The notes under the pieces are model-generated. The model had not been told where the DNA came from. It did not search any database and worked only from the letters and a program-made list of their open reading frames with translations. DNA of 64,000 nt from Gemmatimonadota bacterium (GTDB taxonomy: Bacteria; Gemmatimonadota; Gemmatimonadetes; Gemmatimonadales; GWC2-71-9): assembly GCA_003222035.1 (NCBI GenBank), contig QHUS01000049.1, forward strand, positions 1 to 64,000, in the 5' to 3' direction. The stretch's first letter is position 1; each line of letters begins with the position of its first letter. This document shows, piece by piece, positions 1 through 7,883 of this stretch. The translations under genes and the position numbers were made by a program.

Positions 1-2722
1 TGGTGTAGCTCGGGGGCGCGTTTAGATCCCACCCATCTCCCATCGTCTCACGGGTGATCGGGTCGTCGTAATCACGCGACGTCCCGCCCTCGTCCCACAG
101 CGAACGCGTCATATCCGCCACGACGCCGCCCTGCCGCCAATCGGCGGTCAGAGCCAGCGTGAGCCGCTTCCACCGGAGCGTGCTCGAAAAGGCCATCACG
201 AAGTCCGGGTTCGCATCCCCCGCGACCGTGTCGCGCGTATACGCTACCGCGCTCGAATCCGTGACCAAGATGCCGATCGGCAGCGGGTTGCCGTTGGCGT
301 CGAGGGGGACGTTGCCCCAGATCCAGGTCGTTCGCCCACCGGGGCTGATGAAGTTGCGCCCGAACGCCGCGCCGAAGGAACCCGGCGCGGGGAAGCGTGG
401 CACGGACGGCGGCAGGTTCTTGATCTCTTGTCTGTTCTTGCTGAAGCTCGCCCGCAGACTCCAGTCCAGGTCGTGCGTTTGGACGGCTGCCGCGGTCAAC
501 CCGAGCTCGATGCCGATGTTCGACAACTCGCCGCCGTTGATCACGAGGTTAGTGAGACCGCCTGAGGGAATCGTGGCTGGCTGCAGCAGCAGGTCGGTGA
601 TCTTCCGGCTGTACCCGGTGCCCTCGAACTGGAGGCGGCGGTTGATGAAGGTCACATCGGTGCCAGCCTCGATCTCGGTGAGGGTTTCCGGCTTGATGTT
701 GGCATTGCCCGCCACGGCGGCCTGCACCAGGGTCGCTGTGCCACCGATGTTGGTACCGGTGCGCAGCAGCAAGTCCCGATCTCCGTACCGCGGCCGGTTG
801 CCCGTCCGGGCCCACCCGCCTCGGAGCTTGACCTCGTTGACGAGATCGCCCAGGTCCGTGAATCGATAGGAGGCCGAGGCGCGCGGGAAGACGTAGTACT
901 TGTTCCGATCGCCGTTGGCACTGGAGCGGTCGGCCCGCACGCCGCCGGCGAGCGTCAGCCGCTGATCGAGCGCCAGCACCTGCTCGTTGGCGACCCACGC
1001 CATATCCCGGAACTCTCCGTACACGCTGTCCGACCCATCGCGCACGGTGCCGCTGTTGGTGGTCTCGACACCGGGCAGCAGGCCGCGGGCGCGATCCCGC
1101 AGCACCCGGTTGTACTGCGACTCGTAGGAGAAGCCGCCCGTGGTCGTGAAGGAGAGACCGCCGGATGGCTGGTAGTTCCAATTGCCGCCGACATAGACGT
1201 TGTCATTGAAGATGTTGCCTTCCGTTCGCACCGCGGTTCCCAAGAACCCGTCGTTGTTCTCGTATTGGACGAAGGACGGCGAGAACAGGTCGCCCGAGAC
1301 CTGAGCGCGGTCCAGGCCGCCGATGGCCGTCAACGAGATCTGATGCTGACCCTGGCTCAAGGCGGCCCACGTCGCGCTGAGGTTTCCGATCTGGCGGGAC
1401 ACCAGCTCGTTGAGCTGCAGATACTGGAACGTCTCGAACGGGTTGGAGATCGTCGACCCGCCGCCGTTGAACGGGTTGCGCACGTACGTCCCAGTCGCGC
1501 CTACCGAGTCCAGGTTGATGACCCCCGGCGTGTAGGCGAAAGCATAGATCGGCGACGTATTCGTGTTGTCGTTGTTCGAGAGGCCGCGGTTCAGACTGTT
1601 GCGGGTCGCGTTGAGGCCCACGTTGACCTTGATCTTCCCCTGGAGGAAGGACTGGTCGACGTTGGTCCGGAGCGTATACAAGCGGGCGCCCGTGTTTGGG
1701 GCCGTGCCGGGTTCGTTGCGTGCGGTCGCGTTCACGTAGTACTGGGTGACCGGCGTTCCGCCACTGATGCTGCCGGTCACCTCGTAGGATGGGCTAGTGT
1801 TGCTGTAGAACTCCTTTTGGTAATCGTGCGTAAAGGGGATCTGCCCGCTGGGGTAGAGTGAGTCCAGGTAGGCCGAGCTCCGGCCGATGCGGCTCGTGAG
1901 ATTGAACGCCGGGGCGCCGCCCCTCCCGTGCCTGCTCTTGATGATGACGACGCCGTTGGTGGCGCGAGAACCGTACATCGCGGTCGCCGCCGCCGACTTG
2001 AGCACCTCGATGGACTCGATCTCCGCCGGATTCAAGTCCGCAAGCCGGTTCACGAGCGCATCCTGAGTGCCGCCGATGCCGGAAGGGTTCGTGCGGTTGC
2101 CGGCGCCCGTTATGCTGTTGGCGCCGTCGGAAATGGCGTCGTTCGAGATGATGGCCCCATCCATCACGAACAGCGGTTGTCCATTCCCGAGAATGGAGGT
2201 GACCCCCCGGATCTGCACCTGGGCGCCGCCTCCTGGCGCGCCGCTGTTCATCGAGATCACCGCGCCTGGCACTTTGCCCTGCATCGCCTGCTCGATGGAC
2301 TGCGCCGGAGCCCTGGTCAGTTCGTCGTTCCCCACCTGCACGGTCGCCGTGGTCGCGTTGCGGCGCTCCACCGTCGTTGCCTGACCCGTTACAACGACGG
2401 CCTCGAGCTTGAAGGGATCCTCCTGCAGTGCCACCACGACGTTCGACTCGTCGGCCTTCACCGGCACTTCCTTCCGCTGGTAGCCGATCGCGCGGACCAC
2501 AAGCCGAACGTCGCCGGCCGCGACCATGATGTGAAACGAGCCGTCGGCCCCCGACTGGGCCACGCCCTGACCACCGACCTCGGTGATCGTCGCCAGACCC
2601 ACCGGCACCTCGCCCAACGCGCGTGTTACACGGCCCGTGACCTCACGCCCCTGGGCACGGGTCGCCACCGGCGTAAGGCTGAGCGCAAGGACGGCGAGCG
2701 CCCACACTGTGAGCTTGCTCAT
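1..2722 (-). CDS. SusC/RagA-type TonB-dependent outer-membrane receptor (C-terminus outside window)
   Basis: The reading frame is open from ATG at 2722 to the window edge, giving 907 codons without a stop; the C-terminal end of the barrel is missing. It begins with a signal peptide (MSKLTVWALAVLALS..., cut near TRAQG). Residues about 26-105 form a carboxypeptidase-regulatory-like beta domain (GREVTGRV, AIGYQRKEV). A plug domain follows from about 110, with VVVTGQATTVERR, VQIRGV, PLFVMDG and IESIEVLKSAAATAMYGSRA, which are characteristic of the SusC/RagA family. The rest is barrel-like alternating sequence. The family imports oligosaccharides or peptides with energy from TonB. The usual SusD partner would lie beyond position 1 and cannot be seen, so the substrate is unknown. 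Confidence 0.93.
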   Translation of the reverse strand, partial: MSKLTVWALAVLALSLTPVATRAQGREVTGRVTRALGEVPVGLATITEVGGQGVAQSGADGSFHIMVAAGDVRLVVRAIGYQRKEVPVKADESNVVVALQEDPFKLEAVVVTGQATTVERRNATTATVQVGNDELTRAPAQSIEQAMQGKVPGAVISMNSGAPGGGAQVQIRGVTSILGNGQPLFVMDGAIISNDAISDGANSITGAGNRTNPSGIGGTQDALVNRLADLNPAEIESIEVLKSAAATAMYGSRATNGVVIIKSRHGRGGAPAFNLTSRIGRSSAYLDSLYPSGQIPFTHDYQKEFYSNTSPSYEVTGSISGGTPVTQYYVNATARNEPGTAPNTGARLYTLRTNVDQSFLQGKIKVNVGLNATRNSLNRGLSNNDNTNTSPIYAFAYTPGVINLDSVGATGTYVRNPFNGGGSTISNPFETFQYLQLNELVSRQIGNLSATWAALSQGQHQISLTAIGGLDRAQVSGDLFSPSFVQYENNDGFLGTAVRTEGNIFNDNVYVGGNWNYQPSGGLSFTTTGGFSYESQYNRVLRDRARGLLPGVETTNSGTVRDGSDSVYGEFRDMAWVANEQVLALDQRLTLAGGVRADRSSANGDRNKYYVFPRASASYRFTDLGDLVNEVKLRGGWARTGNRPRYGDRDLLLRTGTNIGGTATLVQAAVAGNANIKPETLTEIEAGTDVTFINRRLQFEGTGYSRKITDLLLQPATIPSGGLTNLVINGGELSNIGIELGLTAAAVQTHDLDWSLRASFSKNRQEIKNLPPSVPRFPAPGSFGAAFGRNFISPGGRTTWIWGNVPLDANGNPLPIGILVTDSSAVAYTRDTVAGDANPDFVMAFSSTLRWKRLTLALTADWRQGGVVADMTRSLWDEGGTSRDYDDPITRETMGDGWDLNAPPSYT

Positions 2723-3021
2723 GCGCTGTCTCCGTTTTGTGAGGATGGATGCTACAGGGAGGAGAATCGCCGAGGTGGAACACGGCGAGGGCCCCGCGGG
2801 CGCATCCAGCGCGACGACGCGAGACCCTGCTTCCCGGGGGACAACAAGTGCGACGGCCCGGGCAACACGACATGTGACGGCGATCCATGTCGCTTACCCT
2901 AAAGGTGCAGGAACGCCGGCCTGACGTGCACGTGTCGTGCCGTCGCCACATCGTGCGGCAATTACGTCATGGTGTGGCGCCGCCGCAACGCCCGAGGTTG
3001 CAGTGGGCGACTACAATGCCG
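2723..3021. other. Intergenic region upstream of the SusC-type gene
   Basis: About 300 bases between two minus-strand genes. I see no convincing coding frame on either strand and no strong hairpin. It probably carries the promoter of the receptor gene, but I could not pick -35/-10 boxes with confidence. Confidence 0.5.
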
Positions 3022-4416
3022 CTAGCGGTTGCGGTTTGGGACTCCCCGTTTCGTCCACAGGAGGATCACACCGCAGCCCGAGTCCAGGCGTTGGTATTGA
3101 GGGGGAGCGCTGAAGAGGTTGGAGTAGACCTCGATCGCCAAGACCTCGTCGGGCACCAGCGGCAGTGATGGGGTCTGCATCGGCGGGAGAGGGTAGTACA
3201 CCCCATCGATGAAGTACGAGGGCGGGCAGTAGTTTGCGAGTGCAGGATTGAGGATCTGCCCCTGGCCCCGCTGCAGCTCGACCAAATAGCTCGACCCGTT
3301 CGGCAGCAGCCGTACACCGGGGACCATCCGAAATACTTCCTCGAACTGCACGGCACCGGAGCGCCTGATATCAGTCGTGTCGAGGAAGTGCCCTTGCGCC
3401 GCGGTGCGACGCCGGTCGAAGCCCACCCGGGTCAAGTAAGGCTCGTAGCGTCCTTCCACGGTGACCGGATCCAGGACGGCGATCGAATCACCCATGACGA
3501 TTTCCACACGTTGCGTCACGCCCGGCCGCACCGTCGTCTGGGTTCGGCCAGATGGATAGCCGATGGCGTGGGCTTCGACGATCCGCGGACCGGCCAAGAC
3601 GTCTTGGAGCGTGAAACCCCCACCCCCGTCTGCCCGTGTGCGCCGGTCAGTGCCGATCGCTACCACTTCCGCTTCGGGAATGCCGGCTCCGTTCTGTTTC
3701 CGCACGAACCCAGTGACCGTCCCCACACTGGCAGCCGTAGCCAGATCGAGGGCGGCGCGGCCGAACGCGCGCCCCGCCAGATCGACTAGCACCATGCCAG
3801 GCGGGCCGTCCCCGGCCCTTCCCTGGATGAGTATCGCAACATCAGTCGGGACGTTGCACAGCAGCACGCGGCCGGAGCGGTCCGATCGCCCCGCGGCCGT
3901 GCCCGGCTCGGCGCGGACCGATCCTGCGCCGAGGATGTAGATGTTCCAGTGGGCAGTCACGGCGACGTTGGCCAACGGCTTGGCGTCGACCACGTCGCGC
4001 ACCAGACCCAGAATCGCTCCCGTCTTCTGCCACGGATCGTGAGGGCATAAGGTACGGTGCGCCGTAGCGGGACCGGGCGTCGTCAGTGTAACGGCGGTTA
4101 TACCGCCCGCGGCCACGTCCACGACCATGGGCGGCGCCGCCAGGCCGGTCGAGTCGAGGACGGGGTGATCGAACGTGAGCCGGTAGCGGCCGGGGGCAAG
4201 AGCGGCCAGCTCGAACCGCCCGGCGCCGTCGGTGCGTGCCGTGCGGTTGGTCCCCTCGACCCAGACCTCGGCGCCCGCGAGTGGCGCCGCGGTGACCAGA
4301 CTGTCGTAGACAACGCCGCGCAGCAGCGTAGTGCCTTGCGCGACCGCACGACCGGCCGGGAGCAAGCCTGCCCACGCGATCAGGAGGGTCGGTCGGACGG
4401 CGGCGCGACGGACCAT
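3022..4416 (-). CDS. Secreted carboxypeptidase-regulatory-like/TonB plug-like protein without a barrel
   Basis: 464 aa from ATG at 4416. A TTG at 4458 in the same frame would put 14 extra residues before the signal peptide, so I prefer the ATG. The signal peptide is MVRRAAVRPTLLIAWAGLL...AVAQG. There are three carboxypeptidase-regulatory-like stretches: LRGVVYDS...AGAEVWVEG near the N-terminus, GLVRDVVDAKPLANVAV in the middle, and VTGFVRKQNGAGIPEAEV...FTLQDVLAG. The end resembles a receptor plug: PVTVEGRYEPYLTRVGFDRRR, a VFRMVPGVRL motif, FIDGVYYP and VLAIEVYSN. The protein ends there with ILLWTKRG and has no beta-barrel. Such barrel-less plug proteins recur in Gemmatimonadota and related phyla; their function is not established. 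Confidence 0.8.
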   Translation of the reverse strand: MVRRAAVRPTLLIAWAGLLPAGRAVAQGTTLLRGVVYDSLVTAAPLAGAEVWVEGTNRTARTDGAGRFELAALAPGRYRLTFDHPVLDSTGLAAPPMVVDVAAGGITAVTLTTPGPATAHRTLCPHDPWQKTGAILGLVRDVVDAKPLANVAVTAHWNIYILGAGSVRAEPGTAAGRSDRSGRVLLCNVPTDVAILIQGRAGDGPPGMVLVDLAGRAFGRAALDLATAASVGTVTGFVRKQNGAGIPEAEVVAIGTDRRTRADGGGGFTLQDVLAGPRIVEAHAIGYPSGRTQTTVRPGVTQRVEIVMGDSIAVLDPVTVEGRYEPYLTRVGFDRRRTAAQGHFLDTTDIRRSGAVQFEEVFRMVPGVRLLPNGSSYLVELQRGQGQILNPALANYCPPSYFIDGVYYPLPPMQTPSLPLVPDEVLAIEVYSNLFSAPPQYQRLDSGCGVILLWTKRGVPNRNR

Positions 4417-4479
4417 GGTCTCATAATAGCGCGATGCATTGGTCGTGCCACATGACAACGGCTAGATTGGGAAACCGCG

Positions 4480-5640
4480 ATGGCGGAACTCACGCGCACA
4501 CCCCCACTCACCAAGCTCTCCGAAGAAGAAGAGCTGTTCCGCGACACCGTCCGGGACTTCGCTGAACGAGACATCCGGCCGCGAGTGGCCGCGATGGAAA
4601 GGGCTTCCGCCATCGATCCGGCGCTGCTCGCGCGGTGTTTTGAGCTCGGGCTCATGGGCATCGACATCCCCGAGACCTACGGCGGTGCCAGCGGCAATCT
4701 GCTGATGACCGTCCTCGCCGTCGAGGAGCTGTCGGCGGTCGACGCCTCGGTCGCGATCTTCGTGGACGTCCAGAACACCCTGGTCAATACACTGCTCCGC
4801 AAGTGGGCGAGTGACGACATCAAGCAACGCTACCTGCCCCGCCTCGCCACCGACTTGCTCGGTGCCTACGCCCTCTCCGAGCCCGAATCGGGGTCGGACG
4901 CCTTCGGGCTGCAGACGCGCGCCACGCGACAGGGACACGCGTGGATCCTCGAGGGCCGGAAGCTCTGGATTACGAACGGCGCGGAGGCAGGTCTGTTCGT
5001 GGTGTTCGCCAACACCGACTTCAGCAAAGGCTACAAGGGCATTACGGCGTTCGCCGTGGAGCGCGGGCTCAAGGGGTTCAGTGTCGGCAAGAAGGAGGAC
5101 AAGCTCGGCATCCGGGCGTCGAGCACGTGCGAGCTCATCCTCGACGGCTGCGAGGTCCCCGCGGCGAACGTCGTCGGAGCGGTGGGCGTCGGGTACAAGG
5201 TGGCGATCGAAACGCTGAACACGGGGCGGATCGGGATCGGGGCGCAGATGATCGGTGTGGCGCGGGGCGCCCTCACCGCCGCCCTCAAGTACGCAAAGGA
5301 GCGGAAACAGTTCGGCAAGGCGATCGGCGAGTTTCAGGCCGTGCAGTTCCAGCTGGCTCAGGCCGCGACGGACCTCGAGGCCGCCAGGCTGATGGTGTAT
5401 AATGCCGCCCGCCTCGAGACCGCCGGCGAGCCGTACACCACGCAGGCGGCGATGGCGAAGCTATTCGCATCACAGGTCGCGGAACGGGTCACGTCGCTCG
5501 CTGTCGAGCTGTTCGGCGGGTACGGCTACACGAAAGAGTATCCGGTCGAGAAGTTCTATCGCGATGCGAAGATCGGGACGATATATGAGGGCACGAGCAA
5601 CATGCAGCTCAATACGATCGCGAAGCAAATCCTAAAATGA
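4480..5640 (+). CDS. Acyl-CoA dehydrogenase
   Basis: 386 aa, normal length for the family. It should oxidise acyl-CoA thioesters to 2-enoyl-CoA using FAD and pass electrons to ETF. Visible signatures are AYALSEPESGSDAFGL for FAD/substrate binding in the middle domain, the C-terminal helical bundle with RKQFGKAIGEFQAVQ, and GGYGYTKEYPVEKFYRDAK followed by IYEGTSNMQ, in which Glu370 is the likely catalytic base in the short/medium-chain position. Thus a short- or branched-chain enzyme is more likely than a very-long-chain one. It stands divergent from the preceding minus-strand gene, with 63 bp between the starts. No other beta-oxidation gene is adjacent. Confidence 0.95.
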   Translation: MAELTRTPPLTKLSEEEELFRDTVRDFAERDIRPRVAAMERASAIDPALLARCFELGLMGIDIPETYGGASGNLLMTVLAVEELSAVDASVAIFVDVQNTLVNTLLRKWASDDIKQRYLPRLATDLLGAYALSEPESGSDAFGLQTRATRQGHAWILEGRKLWITNGAEAGLFVVFANTDFSKGYKGITAFAVERGLKGFSVGKKEDKLGIRASSTCELILDGCEVPAANVVGAVGVGYKVAIETLNTGRIGIGAQMIGVARGALTAALKYAKERKQFGKAIGEFQAVQFQLAQAATDLEAARLMVYNAARLETAGEPYTTQAAMAKLFASQVAERVTSLAVELFGGYGYTKEYPVEKFYRDAKIGTIYEGTSNMQLNTIAKQILK

Positions 5641-5686
5641 GAGGTCGGACGGTCGGACAGCGGGATTGAACAGAAGGGAGGAAGAC

Positions 5687-6022
5687 GTGCGAGCAGTGGG
5701 AGTTTTGGCAGCCGCGGGATTGCTGCTGATCGGCACCGCCAGGCCGGTGGCGCAGGGGAAGGGGCCCAAGAAGTACGCGGTCACGACCGATCACGCCCTG
5801 GCCGTGTCAAAGGAAGCGCTCGGCAAGCACGGCTATGAGGTCGATCGCGTCGAGACTAGCGGGCACGATTACGTCGTCTGGTATCGACTGGGGAACAAGG
5901 GGAAGGGTAAGGGCAAGGGCCCGCCGGCGAAGATGGTGATCCACCGGACGGAGGGTCGGGTGGTGTTTCTCAGCACGCCGAGCGTGGTGCTGGTCGACAT
6001 CGATGTGAGGCTGAAGTTGTGA
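5687..6022 (+). CDS. Small secreted protein of unknown function
   Basis: 111 aa from GTG at 5687, chosen because AAGGGAGGA lies just upstream; a TTG at 5666 is also in frame. A signal peptide (VRAVGVLAAAGLLLIGTARPVAQG) is clear. The mature part is basic and contains a run of alternating Gly and Lys (GNKGKGKGKGPP) in the middle, between two short alpha/beta-looking halves (HALAVSKEALGKHGYEVDRV and RVVFLSTPSVVLVDIDVRL). I do not recognise the family. It follows the dehydrogenase by 46 bp, which include an 8-bp tandem repeat. Confidence 0.7.
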   Translation: MRAVGVLAAAGLLLIGTARPVAQGKGPKKYAVTTDHALAVSKEALGKHGYEVDRVETSGHDYVVWYRLGNKGKGKGKGPPAKMVIHRTEGRVVFLSTPSVVLVDIDVRLKL

Positions 6023-6053
6023 CGAGCACGACCCGACGATGTCGACATGATAT

Positions 6054-6318
6054 CGCGACAGTACGCTTTCTGATCGCGTCGACCGCGCAGCCGGCTCGGC
6101 GACAGCGGCGTCCTGCATCGTAAGATATTGAAACATATTACCTTACCATCACCCAGTGATACACGGCACGGTGCCGCCATAGCCGTACGCCAAAGTTGAA
6201 GCTGCCCGGTGATCCGGGGGTGGTCGGGTTTGTGCCCGCCCCCATCCCAACACCGTGGCAGCCGCGCTGAGGCCGCCGCGCCCTCTCCTCAGCCCACCGA
6301 TTGAGGAGAGTGCTACGT
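6054..6318 (+). promoter_or_regulatory. Structured 5' leader, copy 1
   Basis: The 265 bases before the start at 6319 match, in order and spacing, the leader of the next paralogous gene. Shared landmarks are CGCGACAGT at 6054, CGTAAG at 6119, a GC-rich hairpin at 6216-6243 (GGGGG/CCCCC outside, CGGG/CCCG inside) and a perfect 7-bp hairpin GCTGAGG/CCTCAGC at 6266-6293 followed by GAGGAGAG. An AT-rich patch at 6119-6148 is the likeliest promoter area. It could be a cis-acting RNA or simply the upstream part of a gene duplication; I do not recognise a known riboswitch. Confidence 0.5.
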
Positions 6319-6867
6319 ATGCGTGCCTTCATGGTGCTTTGTGCCCTGGTGGCAACGCCGCTGATAGTCGGCGTATCGCAGGGTCTTCCGGGCAAGAGTT
6401 CGTGCGTTAACGGCAAGGGGACCGTCACTCGCTCGCCGCAGGGGACGGCCAATGCCCATCAGGGGCTGTGCGCGCAGCAGGATCCGCCGCCTCCGCCCCA
6501 GCCACCGCCCCAGCCCCCGCCCCCTCCCTCGCCGACGGGCTGCGTCCAGTCGCCGGCCGGAAGTGGCACCGCGTCGGTCGACGGGCAGGTGTTCATCGAC
6601 GCAGATCCCTGGCCTGGTCTTGCCGGCTGGTGCGTAGAGCTGAGCGGGCCTGTGAGCGCAACGGCTGTCACCGACCCGCTCGGCAACTTCAGCTTGTCAG
6701 GCCTGCCGGCCGGTTCCTACACGGTTTGTGAGGTCCGCCAGAGCGGTTGGACCCAGACCTTTCCGACGTCGGGGGCATCCTGCGCTAGCGGCGCCGGGTA
6801 CAGCGTGCCGCTCGACGATGGGGGCACTGCTGGCTTCATTTGGTTTGGCAACATCCAGCAGCCGTAG
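6319..6867 (+). CDS. Secreted SdrD-B-like single-domain protein, paralog 1
   Basis: 182 aa from ATG at 6319, preceded by GAGGAGAG; an in-frame TTG at 6301 lies before the ribosome-binding site. Order of parts: signal peptide (MRAFMVLCALVATPLIVGVS), a short Cys-containing stretch, a proline-rich linker (PPPPPQPPPQPPPPPSP), then one prealbumin-like beta domain of the SdrD-B/carboxypeptidase-regulatory type (GQVFIDADPWPGLAGWCVEL...GNFSLSGLPAGSYTVCEV) ending in GFIWFGN. Cysteines in GWCV, TVCEV and SCAS could form disulphides. It is a tandem paralog of the next gene, and both carry matching leaders. It is probably exported; its partner or role is unknown. Confidence 0.8.
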   Translation: MRAFMVLCALVATPLIVGVSQGLPGKSSCVNGKGTVTRSPQGTANAHQGLCAQQDPPPPPQPPPQPPPPPSPTGCVQSPAGSGTASVDGQVFIDADPWPGLAGWCVELSGPVSATAVTDPLGNFSLSGLPAGSYTVCEVRQSGWTQTFPTSGASCASGAGYSVPLDDGGTAGFIWFGNIQQP

Positions 6868-6915
6868 GGCTGACGGCGACCCCACTGCCGAGGTTCACGA
6901 GTGATGCCATGATGA
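6868..6915. other. Spacer between the two paralogous secreted-protein genes
   Basis: The 48 bases before the recognisable second leader hold no gene. They include CCCCACTGCCG, which recalls one arm of the terminator-like hairpin found after the second paralog, but the matching arm is absent here. Confidence 0.4.
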
Positions 6916-7175
6916 CGCGACAGTGCACTTATGGTGGTCGCGTGGTCACGCAACGCGGGCGTCACAAACTGAACAATGACGCGTAAGTTTATGAGTAGCA
7001 GCATGTTGTTGATTACCGTGACGCGCCACACGGCCACGGCGGGCATTTGTCGCGAACTTCGGAGCGCCCTGGGACAGGGGGGCCGGGTGGGTGCGCCCAC
7101 CGGCTTCCCCAGCCCAAGGCGATCCGCTGAGGCCGCCCCTCCTCAGCCCCAACTGAGCTAGGAGCGTACGAACGT
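6916..7175 (+). promoter_or_regulatory. Structured 5' leader, copy 2
   Basis: 260 bases colinear with the leader of the preceding paralog: CGCGACAGT at 6916, CGTAAG at 6981, a GC-rich hairpin at 7082-7104 (GCCGG/CCGGC outside, TGGG/CCCA inside) and the same perfect stem GCTGAGG/CCTCAGC at 7126-7147, with the loop shortened from 14 to 8 bases, before TAGGAGCG and the ATG. The stem sequences are kept while loops and linkers differ, as expected for a folded RNA but also possible for a recent duplication. No known regulatory RNA class is recognised. Confidence 0.5.
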
Positions 7176-7760
7176 ATGCGAGCCCTCATGGTCGTTTTCG
7201 CCCTGGCCGTCGCGTCCTCTGCGACGGCGGTCTCCCAGGGTCAGTCCTTGACCGGCAAACAGGCCGTCCTTAAGGACAGCAAAGGCAAGGGGCAAGACGC
7301 TGCGCATTGCGCGAAGCGCTTTGCCAAGCACGCCGACAAGGACATGAAAAAGTGTCCGGCCGATCCCCTGCCCCCGCCCCCGCCCCAGCTTCCTCCACCG
7401 ACGTCATCGGGCGGCTGCGTGAGCTCTGGGCCGGGCACGGGGTCAGGCACGATCGGCGGGCAGGTGTTCAAGGATCAGGATCCCTGGCCGTTCCTCGGTG
7501 GCTGGTGCGTCCAGCTCTTAGACGCAAGCGGCGCGGTCGTGGCCATGGCGGTAACGTCAGACACAAGCTTGGACAGCGACAACGACAACTTCACGTTCAA
7601 GGGTGTCGCCGCGGGAACCTACACCGTCTGTGAGATAGTCGCGAACACTTGGTCCCTCGACTACCCGTCGGCGTCGTATGCGTGTGGCTCGGGTGGGTAC
7701 AGCGTCCCCGTGACGGACGGCTCTGGCGCGGGCTTCATTTGGTTCGGGAATCTGCCCTAG
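7176..7760 (+). CDS. Secreted SdrD-B-like single-domain protein, paralog 2
   Basis: 194 aa from ATG at 7176 after TAGGAGCG. It has the same plan as the previous gene: signal peptide (MRALMVVFALAVASSATAVS), a basic stretch rich in Lys with two Cys, a proline linker (PPPPPQLPPPTS), then a beta domain GQVFKDQDPWPFLGGWCVQL...FTFKGVAAGTYTVCEI ending GFIWFGNLP. The beta domain is highly similar to the neighbour, while the N-terminal Lys-rich segment is quite different. A hairpin 3' of the stop may terminate transcription. I see no sortase or PEP-CTERM signal. The function is unknown. Confidence 0.8.
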   Translation: MRALMVVFALAVASSATAVSQGQSLTGKQAVLKDSKGKGQDAAHCAKRFAKHADKDMKKCPADPLPPPPPQLPPPTSSGGCVSSGPGTGSGTIGGQVFKDQDPWPFLGGWCVQLLDASGAVVAMAVTSDTSLDSDNDNFTFKGVAAGTYTVCEIVANTWSLDYPSASYACGSGGYSVPVTDGSGAGFIWFGNLP

Positions 7761-7791
7761 CATAGCCGCAGTACAAGAGTCTTAGCCAAGG

Positions 7792-7821
7792 CCCCACTGT
7801 CGGCAGCGACCGGCAGTGGGG
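7792..7821 (+). terminator. Terminator-like hairpin
   Basis: CCCCACTG at 7792-7799 pairs perfectly with CAGTGGGG at 7814-7821, and CGG/CCG can extend the stem inside the loop. It lies 31 bases after the stop of the second secreted protein. Only a weak T stretch follows (TCTTCGG), so intrinsic termination is plausible but not certain. Confidence 0.55.
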
Positions 7822-7883
7822 TCTTCGGCATCTGTTCGCCCCAGGCTTACCTGCGCGCGGCGCCCCGACGAAGTTCCGCCTCT

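Noticed and set aside
6054-7175. A cyclic-di-GMP (GEMM) or other known riboswitch in the twin leaders.
   Set aside because: I looked for the GEMM core elements and for B12, TPP, SAM and glycine motifs and could not match them. I report the leaders as unassigned structured regions only.
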